Assembly: GCF_014698835.1 (NCBI RefSeq)
Contig: NZ_JACJTU010000014.1
Coordinates: 62,001-126,000 of the forward strand
Direction of reading: 5' to 3'
DNA: 64,000 bases
Origin: Nostoc paludosum FACHB-159
GTDB taxonomy: Bacteria; Cyanobacteriota; Cyanobacteriia; Cyanobacteriales; Nostocaceae
Below, one piece after another: positions 44,413 through 52,564 of this stretch. Below the pieces are notes generated by a model. It searched no databases. It worked only from the letters and a program-made list of their open reading frames with translations, and had not been told where the DNA came from. Position 1 is the stretch's first letter. Each line of letters starts with the position of its first letter. The translations under genes were made by a program, and so were the position numbers.

Positions 44413-45498
44413 ATGCGAATTGCTCAAGTAGCCCCATTATTGGAGAGAGTACCGCCTCCCGCTTATGGTGGCATAGAGTTAGTAGTAGGATTGCTGACTG
44501 ATGAACTGGTGCGACGCGGACATGAAGTGACGTTATTCGCATCGGGGGATTCTGTTACTTTGGCAAAATTAGTGTCAGTTCATCCCCATGCCCTGAGACT
44601 CGATCGCACCGTCAAAGATTACAGCATTTACGAAATGCTGGAACTAGCTTCAGTGTATCAACGAGCAGCAGAGTTTGATATTATTCATTCTCATATGGGG
44701 TATGCGGCATTACCCTACGCAAATCTGGTCGCAACTCCTACAGTTCATACGTTGCATGGTGTTTTTACCCCTGATAACGAAAAGATGTTTAGTTTTGGTA
44801 AAAAACAACCATACGTTAGCATTTCTAATGCACAAAGAGAACCAAAGTTAGGGTTAAATTATGTAGCAACCGTCTACAACGGAATTGATATCAACAAGTA
44901 TGAGTTTTATTCTAAACCAGAAAATCCCCCCTACCTGGCATTTTTGGGCCGAATGTCCCCAGAAAAGGGAGTTCACTTAGCCATAGAAATTGCCAAACAA
45001 GCTGGTTGGACTTTGAAAATGGCAGGTAAGGTAGATGTTGTTGATGTGGAATATTTTGAGACACAAATCAAACCACAGATTGATGGCGAACAAATTCAAT
45101 ATTTAGGTGAAGCTAACCATACTCAAAAAAATGCCTTGATGGGAGGTGCAGTAGCAACTTTATTTCCAATCACTTGGCGAGAACCGTTTGGGTTAGTGAT
45201 GGTTGAATCAATGGCTTCGGGTACGCCTGTGATTGCGATGAACTTAGGATCTACTCAAGAAGTAATTTCCCACGGTAAAACAGGTTTTCTTGGCGATCGC
45301 ATTCAAGAGTGTATCAGTGCTATTGAGAAAATAACACAGTTAGATCGGTATGCTTGTCGCCAACATGTAGAAAACCGTTTCAGTGTCGAACAAATGGTTG
45401 ATGGCTATGAAGCAGTTTATCAAAAAATCATTGGAGAAAAATTTTCTCTCAATGGGCGCTTTCGGAGTTTGCTTAGTTTAGGTAGTAATAGGCAATAG
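44413..45498 (+). CDS. Glycosyltransferase family 4
   Basis: The 361-residue GT-B enzyme begins MRIAQVAPLLERVPPPAYGG IELVV, the typical acceptor-side loop, and has the donor site FLGRMSPEKGVHLAIEIAKQ, FPITWREPFGLVMVESMASG (the EX7E motif) and TPVIAMNLG. TTAGGAGG is located nine bases before ATG, a very strong ribosome site. It is cytosolic, monocistronic and possibly stress-regulated by its long leader. Substrate is unknown; similar cyanobacterial enzymes make surface glycans or glycolipids. Confidence 0.9.
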   Translation: MRIAQVAPLLERVPPPAYGGIELVVGLLTDELVRRGHEVTLFASGDSVTLAKLVSVHPHALRLDRTVKDYSIYEMLELASVYQRAAEFDIIHSHMGYAALPYANLVATPTVHTLHGVFTPDNEKMFSFGKKQPYVSISNAQREPKLGLNYVATVYNGIDINKYEFYSKPENPPYLAFLGRMSPEKGVHLAIEIAKQAGWTLKMAGKVDVVDVEYFETQIKPQIDGEQIQYLGEANHTQKNALMGGAVATLFPITWREPFGLVMVESMASGTPVIAMNLGSTQEVISHGKTGFLGDRIQECISAIEKITQLDRYACRQHVENRFSVEQMVDGYEAVYQKIIGEKFSLNGRFRSLLSLGSNRQ

Positions 45499-45583
45499 GC
45501 AATAAGCAATAGGCATTGGCGGGCTGTTGCTATTATATAAAGGTGAATTTCCTATTAATCGCCTATTGCCCATTGCTTAGTTT
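45495..45583. repeat. Inverted repeat at convergent gene ends (AATAGGCAAT type)
   Basis: AATAGGCAATAGGCAATAAGC and CGCCTATTGCCCATTGCTTA are complementary arms around about 40 bases. It may serve as a bidirectional terminator for the glycosyltransferase and oxygenase genes. Confidence 0.65.
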
Positions 45584-46194
45584 GACTTTCTCTTTTTACT
45601 TGCAGACTGAGTTTTTCTTGACTCTATAGTAAACTGGGGAATTTCTTGGAGTTCGGCTTCACTTAAAGAATACTGTTCGCAAACCAAGCTAAGGCGATCG
45701 CCAGGGGTTTTGACTGCGTTAACAGAATGGGTTAAATCTCCCTGAAAGTAAAGTAAAGTATTAATTTGCGGCTTAATTTGTCCAAGTTGACGCTTGTGCG
45801 ATCGCAGTACTAATTCTCCCCCTTCCATATCAGCAGGGACTCGGACATAAAGCACACTCACAAGTATAGGTGGTTCAATGTTTTTGGAGTAAGAACGTAA
45901 CGAGCGATCGATATGCGGATCGACACGAGAGCCTTCTTTTAACTGTAAAGGATTTAGATAAAAAGCATTACAATTTGGCTGGAGAGCTAAATCTAGATAA
46001 GGCTTGAAGTAGGGAAAATGCTGTTCTACTGTTGCTAATCCAGAACGCTGAAATACTACTGAAAATCCTTTAGTAGCAACAAAATCGCGGTTGAGGTTAT
46101 TGATAGCAAAATAAGGACAAGCTTGGATTTCTCCCCATAAATTATTTAGATAATCGTTAGGAAATGCGTTAGGTTGTTGTTGATAGTATTTCAC
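45577..46194 (-). CDS. 2-oxoglutarate/Fe(II)-dependent oxygenase family protein
   Basis: The 205-residue protein has the double-stranded beta-helix iron site: His-x-Asp in DPHIDRSLRSY and the distal His in GDLTHSVNAV, then RLSLVCEQYSL with the Arg likely binding 2-oxoglutarate. The closest memory match is the prolyl-4-hydroxylase-like 2OG oxygenase group. The C-terminus is Lys/Ser-rich (SRKTQSASKKRKSN). The substrate is unknown. Confidence 0.8.
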   Translation of the reverse strand: MKYYQQQPNAFPNDYLNNLWGEIQACPYFAINNLNRDFVATKGFSVVFQRSGLATVEQHFPYFKPYLDLALQPNCNAFYLNPLQLKEGSRVDPHIDRSLRSYSKNIEPPILVSVLYVRVPADMEGGELVLRSHKRQLGQIKPQINTLLYFQGDLTHSVNAVKTPGDRLSLVCEQYSLSEAELQEIPQFTIESRKTQSASKKRKSN

Positions 46195-46314
46195 GGTACA
46201 TTTTGGGAAAATAATACTTATAAATAGTTTTTAAGTGGACATAATAAAAATCAAGTTTCGTTACTCGTAAATCGAGCCATATAGCAGTGTGTCATACTAA
46301 ACCTGTAACGCAAC

Positions 46315-46428
46315 TTATTTTTGCAGTAAAAAAATAAATTCTGGAAGGAAAAGGGTAGGCATTTTGCTTGCCAAACGCAATAAACTTACAACACGAATAT
46401 TGATATTTTCATGAAGCTTTAATTTCAC
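46315..46428 (-). pseudogene. 5' remnant of a DUF5615 (PIN-like) toxin gene
   Basis: GTG 46428, eight bases after the DUF433 stop, opens a frame reading MKLKLHENINIRVVSLLR, close to the MKxKLDENLPxxLVxLLR start of DUF5615 PIN-like toxins. After residue 18 the expected GHDVxTV is replaced by unrelated sequence (LASKMPTLFLPEFIFLLQK) and a stop. A DUF433-DUF5615 pair is the normal arrangement, so this looks like a truncated toxin. Confidence 0.55.
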
Positions 46429-46436
46429 GAATTTGC

Positions 46437-46685
46437 TTACTTTTTTTCAGTTAAAGGAATCTCTACAAATACATCTCGTGCCATTTCAGTGCCATAAGCA
46501 ATACAAGCAAGCACATCCTCTCTTTCTATACTAGGATATGCTTCTAGAATCTCTTCAATAGTCGTTCCACTAGCTAAATAATCCAGAATTAGCGATACCC
46601 AAATACGATGCCCGCGAATACAAGGTTTACCAAAGCAAATATTTGGGTCTATAGAAATTCGAGAAAGCAAATTATTTGTACTCAT
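46437..46685 (-). CDS. DUF433 antitoxin-like protein
   Basis: The 82-residue protein has the family core SRISIDPNICFGKPCIRGHR, RIWVSLILDYLASGTTIEEI and YPSIEREDVLACIAYG, which is a small HTH-like fold seen in VapB-type antitoxins. ATG 46685 is preferred over a TTG nine codons upstream. The partner toxin downstream appears truncated. A solitary antitoxin may remain as a repressor or relic. Confidence 0.85.
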   Translation of the reverse strand: MSTNNLLSRISIDPNICFGKPCIRGHRIWVSLILDYLASGTTIEEILEAYPSIEREDVLACIAYGTEMARDVFVEIPLTEKK

Positions 46686-46719
46686 TATGTATTTACCTGT
46701 AATAGCCCCCAAGTTTTAT

Positions 46720-47583
46720 TCATCGCAAAATTTGGTCAATCATGCGGTTGGCTTGGGAAGCATAACCACCACCAAATAAATTGAAGTGATTCAAAATGTG
46801 ATAAAGATTATAAAGTGTTTTTCTTTGCTCATAACCGTCATCTAAAGGGAAGACTTCGTTATAACCTTTGTAAAACGCTGCGGGGAAACCACCAAACAAT
46901 TCTGTCATGGCAATATCGACTTCGCGATCGCCAAAATAAGTTGCTGGATCGAATATCACCGGTTCTCCTGACACAGTACACCCAGCATTTCCACCCCATA
47001 AATCGCCATGTACCAACGAAGGTTGCACTTGATGATTTGCCAACAATTGAGGAATCGCCGCTAATAACCGATCTTGTTGAGGAAAATTACCCCCGCGCCG
47101 CCTTGCTAATTGAAATTGATAACCCAAACGATGTTTTGCATAAAATTCCACCCAGTCTGGTGTCCAAGTGTTAATTTGGGGTGTCGAACCAATAGTATTG
47201 TTAATTTTCCAACCAAAACCTTCACTACTGCTAGCTTTATGCATCACCGCCAATTGGCGTCCCATCTCTTCCCATGATTTGGAATTACCGCTTTCCAATT
47301 CCAACCATTCAAGGACAATGTAAGCAGAATTAGCAGCCACACCCCAACAAACAGGTTTGGGAACCCGAATACTAGCGCTTACTAGTATTTCCTCTAACCC
47401 TAGCGCCTCAGCCTCAAACATTGCAACTTGAGATGCTTGGTTGAGCTTGACAAAGTACGTGATTTTATCATTACAGACAGCATAACCTTGGTTGATGCAT
47501 CCGCCACCAACAGATCGCCGTTGTTGACTTTGAAATTGTTCGCCGGTTATTTGGCTAATATGCGCGTCGATTTGAGTCCACAT
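46720..47583 (-). CDS. Fructosamine kinase family protein
   Basis: The 287-residue kinase of the aminoglycoside phosphotransferase-like fold has SVGGGCINQGYAV at the nucleotide loop, FVKLNQ (Lys), HGDLWGGNAG (catalytic loop with Asp) and IFDPATYFGDREVDIAMTEL (metal-binding DxD-like). It phosphorylates ketosamine on glycated proteins or free sugar amines for deglycation. The GGYASQANRMIDQIL end is typical. It is 35 bases upstream of the DUF433 gene but with unrelated function. Confidence 0.93.
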   Translation of the reverse strand: MWTQIDAHISQITGEQFQSQQRRSVGGGCINQGYAVCNDKITYFVKLNQASQVAMFEAEALGLEEILVSASIRVPKPVCWGVAANSAYIVLEWLELESGNSKSWEEMGRQLAVMHKASSSEGFGWKINNTIGSTPQINTWTPDWVEFYAKHRLGYQFQLARRRGGNFPQQDRLLAAIPQLLANHQVQPSLVHGDLWGGNAGCTVSGEPVIFDPATYFGDREVDIAMTELFGGFPAAFYKGYNEVFPLDDGYEQRKTLYNLYHILNHFNLFGGGYASQANRMIDQILR

Positions 47584-47661
47584 AGTTTATGGGGAATAAG
47601 GGCAAGGGGCAAATAACAATTTATCAGTCCCCAGTCACCAGTCACCAGTCCCCAGCTTCCT

Positions 47662-48030
47662 TCACATCTTCCGCATATTTTGGCTGATGGGGTCAAAACC
47701 TTTAGAAAAACGGGTGGTTTCATCATAGTAAGCACCAGTCAGATTTGCTCCATACAACTTGGCATATTTGAGTTTGGCACCTCGGAGATTCGCTTCATTG
47801 AGTTTGACACCACTCAAATTCGCCCTAGTCAAATTCGCTTTGGCTAAGTTAGTTCTACTCAAATCTGCTCCCCAAAGCTTGGCTTTAGCTAAATTAGCTC
47901 CACTCAAGTCAGATCCCCATAAATTAATTCCAGGTAAGTAGGCTCCAATAAACTTGTACCTACTCAAGTTGAGAGCGGGAAAATATCTCTCCCCTGCGGC
48001 ATAACGCCTTTTCAATTCCTCAGCATCCAT
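47662..48030 (-). CDS. Pentapeptide-repeat protein
   Basis: The 122-residue protein consists of about 13 A(D/N)Lxx units (GANLAKAKLWGADLSRTNLA and so on) forming a right-handed quadrilateral beta-helix. An N-terminal section MDAEELKRRYAAGERYFPAL is helical. Its start overlaps the end of the preceding gene by 11 bases (ATGGATGCTGAGG), so the two are translationally coupled. Function is unknown. Confidence 0.92.
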   Translation of the reverse strand: MDAEELKRRYAAGERYFPALNLSRYKFIGAYLPGINLWGSDLSGANLAKAKLWGADLSRTNLAKANLTRANLSGVKLNEANLRGAKLKYAKLYGANLTGAYYDETTRFSKGFDPISQNMRKM

Positions 48031-48334
48031 GCATCACATTGACCTTTTTCAGCAATATAGAAGTTATTTGTTCCCATTCTTGGCTTAAATCTCCTGCAAA
48101 CTCTTGCTGCCCACTGCGTCGATACCAGTAACGCGCATTATTCAAATCACCCTCTTTTCGGTGCAGGTAAGCATGAACCCAAGCACTATCAGTATCGCTG
48201 GCATCTTGAACTATTTCATGAGCTTTGCTCCAATCACCTTTCTTTTCGTACCACATTGCTTGCAGCGCTTTTGGCAATGTCTGAGGACACGGGCGCTGTT
48301 TTTCCATCAATCGCAAGAATTCCTCGGTATTCAC
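48020..48334 (-). CDS. Small TPR-like protein coupled to the pentapeptide gene
   Basis: From GTG 48334 the product is MNTEEFLRLMEKQRPCPQTL, then PKALQAMWYEKKGDWSKAHE and AWVHAYLHRKEGDLNNARYW: two helix-turn-helix repeats of tetratricopeptide type, 104 residues. A longer frame to 48565 is translated repeat DNA, so GTG (next to a HIP1-like GCGATCGTG) is chosen. Cytosolic scaffold or binding role inferred only. Confidence 0.78.
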   Translation of the reverse strand: MNTEEFLRLMEKQRPCPQTLPKALQAMWYEKKGDWSKAHEIVQDASDTDSAWVHAYLHRKEGDLNNARYWYRRSGQQEFAGDLSQEWEQITSILLKKVNVMHGC

Positions 48335-48389
48335 GATCGCCACCCAACAAAATCGAACTTCTATCTTTAAGATACTCCTCTGCGGGGCA

Positions 48390-48530
48390 GAAGGGGCAGA
48401 GGGAGATGGGGAGCAGGGGAGGCAGAGGGGATGGGGAGATAGGGAAGTGTGGGGAGTGTGGGGAGAAAGATTTCTTCCCCATCCTCCCACACCTCCCACA
48501 CTTCTCAATGCCCCATGCCCAATGCCCAAT
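48390..48530. repeat. G-rich/C-rich dispersed hairpin repeat, copy B (inverted)
   Basis: GGGGAGCAGGGGAGGCAGAG, GATGGGGAGATAGGGAAGTG, the core AAAGATTTCTTCCCCATCC and CACACTTCTCAATGCCCC. About 48402-48518 is the reverse complement of about 5766-5900 with very few differences, over roughly 120 bp. Confidence 0.85.
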
Positions 48531-48536
48531 GCCCTT

Positions 48537-49073
48537 TTATATTCGCTTGACTGGAATAACTTCAAACTCGAAAGTATTAATTAAACGGTCATCAATGTAG
48601 ACTTCTATTTTATATTTACCAATTGGATCGCCAGGAGCGATCGTCCAAAAATTCTCAATCACGCCATCAGCGGCAGACTGTGTGCGCCGCGTTATAGATG
48701 TGGTGCCGTCTGCGGAAATTGAGAAGTTTTCACCGTTATCTGTACCCCAAGTTTCTGGAGGTTTTGGTAAACGCAAGACTTCGCGCCATTTGACTTCACC
48801 TTGGTAATTTTTGAGTTTAATTCGCCATCCGTAGGCGTTTCCTTCCTGAAGTGGCACTGTTTTTGTCTCAAAAATGGTAACGTTACCTTTGGCGTCAACT
48901 CTCTTCAACCCAAACTCGGCGTTAGTAACAGTAATCTTTTTCAGGCTTGTTGGTGTAGGAAATTGTGCGGCATTTTGTACTACAACATAAGTAGCGCTGA
49001 TTGGCTTAGAAGCTATGATGTCAAATAATAGCCAAGAAGAAGCTAGCACAGCAGTAGTAGCCCAAATTCTCAT
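48537..49073 (-). CDS. Secreted protein of unknown function, 178 residues
   Basis: Begins MRIWATTAVLASSWLLFDII with a signal-like hydrophobic core and probable cleavage after SKPISA. The mature domain is beta-rich: KKITVTNAEFGLKRVDAKGN, GNAYGWRIKLKNYQGEVKWR, EVLRLPKPPETWG, IGKYKIEVYIDDRLINTFEF. ATG 49073 is preferred to the upstream 49139 since it opens the hydrophobic segment. Resembles periplasmic proteins of filamentous cyanobacteria; the function is unknown. Confidence 0.72.
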   Translation of the reverse strand: MRIWATTAVLASSWLLFDIIASKPISATYVVVQNAAQFPTPTSLKKITVTNAEFGLKRVDAKGNVTIFETKTVPLQEGNAYGWRIKLKNYQGEVKWREVLRLPKPPETWGTDNGENFSISADGTTSITRRTQSAADGVIENFWTIAPGDPIGKYKIEVYIDDRLINTFEFEVIPVKRI

Positions 49074-49336
49074 TTTTTTTGGTTTTCCTGTCAGACGTTT
49101 GGTACTTATTCCAGTAATCTGACATATTTTCCGGGCCAAAGATACTGAGGATTGAACAAGGATAAAATTATTTTTACTAGTTGGTTGTATTGAATACTAG
49201 TGTTAGCGATCGCAATTTAAAACTTAGACCCCTGAATTCTTTTACAAGTCAGGGGTCTCAACACTGGGAATATGAAATCAAATATGATTGCCATAGAGCA
49301 AACTTATATTGATGAAGAATGAATTTTGAGTTGAAA

Positions 49337-49906
49337 TTAATAATGTTTGCTTACTTCAATACCTTTTTCAACAGTATGATAATTTCTTCGCCATTTTTCC
49401 AAATGGTCTATAGATATTGATTTCGATATGACATTCACACCATTTCCTCGCCAAGCAACTTCTGGATCTGTTGTGAAAACTCCGCATTCTAATTGGTCTA
49501 GTCTAATATTCCAATATTCGCTAAATCGACCTTTTAAAGTAATCACTTGCTCAAATACTTTATTTCTGTGTTTATTTCTTCTTTTTCTTTCTGTTGCTCC
49601 TGTTGCTTCTGTATCAATAAACTTGGTTTCAATTAAAAACAGGCTGCCTTTAAAAGTCAGGTAAACAAAATCACATTTACCTAAATCTGTATAATCTGAT
49701 ATTGGTGATTTTTCAAACAACAGCAATTCAGCGCATGAGGGAAACAAGTCTTTAATATTCAAAAATAAATAAGCCTGCAACAAGAGTTCCTTATCATAGG
49801 GAAATAACAGCACCCCTTCAAAAAATTTTTGAATGTCTTCCTGAGTTTGGGGTTGAATTCTTTTACAGTATGAGACAAATTTATGCAGGTCGTTGACGAT
49901 CATCAA
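49337..49906 (-). CDS. PD-(D/E)XK nuclease-like protein of unknown role
   Basis: The 189-residue protein has DLGKCDFVYLTFKGSLFLIE followed by TKFID: Asp, then Glu-x-Lys, the catalytic spacing of PD-(D/E)XK nucleases. Downstream VFEQVITLKGRFSEYWNIRL may be the accessory helix. No methyltransferase, helicase or other restriction partner lies next to it. It may be an isolated restriction-type enzyme or a gene of low activity. Confidence 0.55.
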   Translation of the reverse strand: MMIVNDLHKFVSYCKRIQPQTQEDIQKFFEGVLLFPYDKELLLQAYLFLNIKDLFPSCAELLLFEKSPISDYTDLGKCDFVYLTFKGSLFLIETKFIDTEATGATERKRRNKHRNKVFEQVITLKGRFSEYWNIRLDQLECGVFTTDPEVAWRGNGVNVISKSISIDHLEKWRRNYHTVEKGIEVSKHY

Positions 49907-50104
49907 GTTATAACTCCTTCCCCCAGTCGCAGCCTCAAGGTCATGGCATAAAAAGATACCACTTTCTTAAGAGAAATTTCATCCGCATAAGTAACGAAAA
50001 AAACTATAAAAATCCTAAATACTTAAGGCAATATACTGTTGACAGTTAAGTAAAACTGTTAACTTAATGTACTTTCAGTACTGGTGGACTTTTTACTTTT
50101 AAAA

Positions 50105-51457
50105 TCAGCTACCAGTCAGCGATTTGATATGAGCAGGAAATCTAGCGTTTTGTAAAGCTTGAACGGTGATTCTAGAATCTTGTACGGAAAATTGCCAACC
50201 CAAGCGAACAAGTTTACGCGAATTTTCAGTTTGTATAACTCCAATTACTGGCATTTTTGCCTTTTCTTTGTCTGGTGAATGCTCTTGCAAAATTGTTTTC
50301 AATCGATGTAGTTCTTCAATATTAACTGCTTGCTGGGGATTTAATTCCACCATTACCATTTGTACTGTTTCTACTGGTTCTGCATCTTCAAGGATAAATT
50401 GAGTTTGCTCGTCACGTCGATCTACTTTTCCCCAAATAATCAATCTGGTATCAACTTGGAGTAGGGAACTAATGCGTTCATAAGTTTTGGGAAAAACTAC
50501 AGCTTCTACTTGTGTAGTTAGGTCTTCTATTTGCAAAATTGCCATTTGATCGCCTTTTTTGGTAACAACTTTTTTGACATTATTCAACATGACAACTGCA
50601 CAAAGTCTTGTATCTTCCCTTTGTTCTCCAAGCTGTGAAAGATTAATCGGAGTCAAAAGTGGTACTATTTGCCGTAAAGATTTTAGTGGATGATCTGATA
50701 CATAAAAACCTAATAATTCTTTCTCCATTTGTAGCTTTTTTTGTGGAGGGAAATCCGCCACAGGTTTAGCTTTAGGAACAGTTTCAAAGGCATTATTTAC
50801 TCTTTTATTTTGAGTCTGAGAAAATCCATCGCCTAATAAGTCAAAGAGATTCCCTTGACCGCTGGCTCTATCTTTAGCACGAGATTGTGCCCAATCATAT
50901 ACTAATTCTAGGTCATGAATTAACTGTTGACGGTTAGGTTCAATTTTATCAAAAGCTCCACAGTATATGAGTGACTCCAAAGTACGGCGGTTAACTGCAC
51001 GTAAATCCACGCGATCGCAAAAATCAGCTAGAGATTTAAACTCTCCTGTCTCATTTCTGGCTGACAAAATACTAGCGATCGCATTTTGTCCCACGTTACG
51101 CACGGCTGAAAATCCAAACAAAATCTTTCCTGCCGCCGGCGTAAAATCAACACCAGAACGATTAATATCTGGCGGATCTATGGGAATACCCATATTTGTA
51201 CAGTTAGTAATGTATTTTTGTACCTTATCTGTATCACCACTGTTCGCCGTCAACAGTGCCGCCATATATTCCAATGGATAATTAGCTTTTAAATATGCTG
51301 TTTGATAAGTTACATAACCGTAGGCAGTTGAATGGGATTTATTGAAGCAATTAGAAGCTATTAAACCGCTTTTAATCGCAAAATTATGGTCGCGTTCAAC
51401 CCCAATATCATAGACATTTTGCCTGCCTATATATTTGCGTGTTAGTATTTTTACCAT
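50105..51457 (-). CDS. dnaE-C: DNA polymerase III alpha subunit, C-terminal half with C-intein (split dnaE)
   Basis: The 450-residue product consists of a 36-residue C-intein (MVKILTRKYIGRQNVYDIGV ... IASN) and a 414-residue C-extein starting CFNKSHSTAYGYVTYQTAYL. In trans, the DnaE-N protein from a distant locus supplies the N-intein; trans-splicing joins the halves into the replicative polymerase. ATG 51457 follows GAGGGGGTAGG. The extein has the palm/finger end, an HhH region (VRNVGQNAIASIL) and an OB-fold (LCAVVMLNNVKKVVTKKGD). The dnaE-N half is not in the window. Confidence 0.97.
   Translation of the reverse strand: MVKILTRKYIGRQNVYDIGVERDHNFAIKSGLIASNCFNKSHSTAYGYVTYQTAYLKANYPLEYMAALLTANSGDTDKVQKYITNCTNMGIPIDPPDINRSGVDFTPAAGKILFGFSAVRNVGQNAIASILSARNETGEFKSLADFCDRVDLRAVNRRTLESLIYCGAFDKIEPNRQQLIHDLELVYDWAQSRAKDRASGQGNLFDLLGDGFSQTQNKRVNNAFETVPKAKPVADFPPQKKLQMEKELLGFYVSDHPLKSLRQIVPLLTPINLSQLGEQREDTRLCAVVMLNNVKKVVTKKGDQMAILQIEDLTTQVEAVVFPKTYERISSLLQVDTRLIIWGKVDRRDEQTQFILEDAEPVETVQMVMVELNPQQAVNIEELHRLKTILQEHSPDKEKAKMPVIGVIQTENSRKLVRLGWQFSVQDSRITVQALQNARFPAHIKSLTGS
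51350..51457 (-). other. DnaE C-intein (split intein fragment)
   Basis: Residues 1-36, closely resembling the Npu/Ssp-type DnaE C-intein (YIGRQNVYDIGVERDHNFAI), ending His-less IASN with terminal Asn; Cys +1 is the first residue of CFN. Confidence 0.96.
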
Positions 51458-51714
51458 CCTACCCCCTCTCAAAACAAATTTTGCAAACAAAATTAATTAA
51501 TTGATAAAATGATGAAAATTGTATAGTGAGTATTACTAATAATACAACTCTCCAACACTAAAAAACATTGCTATACTCTTACACAAAATTAATCACAATA
51601 TATCAAAAGTTAAATAAACGAATAAATACACAGTTAATAAGCAGATAATTGGTGTTTTAAAAGCTTATTAAACACATTTAAATAGATATTAATCCGCTTA
51701 GTAAGGTATTTGGG

Positions 51715-51800
51715 CATAGGGCACGGGGGAGATGAAAAATTCAGTAGACGGAAAAGTTTTGCGATGCCTGCGGCGGGCGTAGCCATCGCTAAAAAATAGT
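51715..51800. repeat. GGGCATAGGGCACGGGG and short dispersed repeat
   Basis: Followed at about 51760 by GCGATGCCTGCGGCGGGC and GTAGCCATCGCT, the core also found inside rubrerythrin at 2327. The preceding TAGACGGAAAAGTTTTGCG resembles TAGACCGAAAAGTTTGGCG at about 54703, so the two flanks share a repeat family. Confidence 0.7.
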
Positions 51801-51901
51801 AGCCTGTGATACCGTTTTTGGAAAAAAGTGCAAAAGCTGAATGCTTTGGGTAAATGATAAGTTTAGCTTATTAATAAGCCTCAAAACTGGGTTAAAACTA
51901 G

Positions 51902-52051
51902 GCTGTTGACTTTGTGGCTTTTTTGCCAGGTGGTTCATGCAGTTTTTGTGTTGGACTCCACTAAGGCTGAAACCTTGTACTGGCTTGGCTTTTAACTAGA
52001 ACAAAAGCTCATAATATATTTTTACTAAAAACCAACAAAGTCAACAGCCAA
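51902..52051. mobile_element. MITE-like element with 15-bp terminal inverted repeats, 150 bp
   Basis: GGCTGTTGACTTTGT (51902-51916) and its exact complement ACAAAGTCAACAGCC (52037-52051) bound a 150-bp non-coding segment. No transposase is present and no target duplication is evident, so it may be a defective remnant of an IS, mobilised in trans. Confidence 0.6.
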
Positions 52052-52102
52052 GGTTGAAACCATTCTGTGACATGGCTTTGTTTGTAAAATTTGTACCTCA
52101 TC

Positions 52103-52252
52103 TATAGGAGTCCGATTTGATTTTTGAAAAATCTAAGTATATCTAGTGGCGTGTTAGACGGAAGTCTAACGCACCATCTCAAGGCTTTGATGCTGTACCC
52201 TTAGCAATAACACACCTTACGTGTATTTCAAAAATCAAATATGAATCCTATA
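52103..52252. mobile_element. MITE-like element with imperfect 27-bp terminal inverted repeats, 150 bp
   Basis: Left end TATAGGAGTCCGATTTGATT plus TTTGAAA (52103-52129) pairs with the right end TTTCAAAAATCAAATATGAA plus TCCTATA (52226-52252), with 3-4 mismatches. The interior has a hairpin GTTAGACGGAAGTCTAAC. A similar 'TATAGGAGTC' end occurs at 61140. No coding capacity. Confidence 0.65.
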
Positions 52253-52291
52253 CATACAATCTGTTGTAAATTAGCAAATGGAGTTCGCAAT

Positions 52292-52501
52292 ATGCTGCAA
52301 GGAGAAATAGTCAAGGCTCACATTTGTCTTCAACCCGGTCAATTAGTTACATAAGAAGATATTATTCAGTTCTGTTCTGAGAGAATGGCAACTTATAAAG
52401 TTCCTCGGAAAATTCAATTTGTAGAATCAATTCCTAAAAATCCCACAGGTAAAATCCTCAAAAAAGCTTTACGCCAACAGGATTCAGTCAATATATCTTG
52501 A
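52292..52501 (+). pseudogene. 3' remnant of an AMP-dependent acyl/aryl-CoA or acyl-AMP ligase gene
   Basis: Reads MLQGEIVKAHICLQPGQLVT, stop, EDIIQFCSERMATYKVPRKI, QFVESIPKNPTGKILKKALR. This is the well-known C-terminal GEIVKA...YKVP...PKNPTGKIL region of the adenylate-forming enzymes, including the catalytic Lys in TGKIL. A TAA replaces the codon after VT, and everything upstream is lost. Probably a decayed fatty-acid or siderophore/peptide synthesis gene. Confidence 0.85.
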
Positions 52502-52564
52502 ACATGTTGAAAAAACAAGCCAGTGCTGGAGTTATTAAAACAATAAAGTTATGCAGAAAACACT

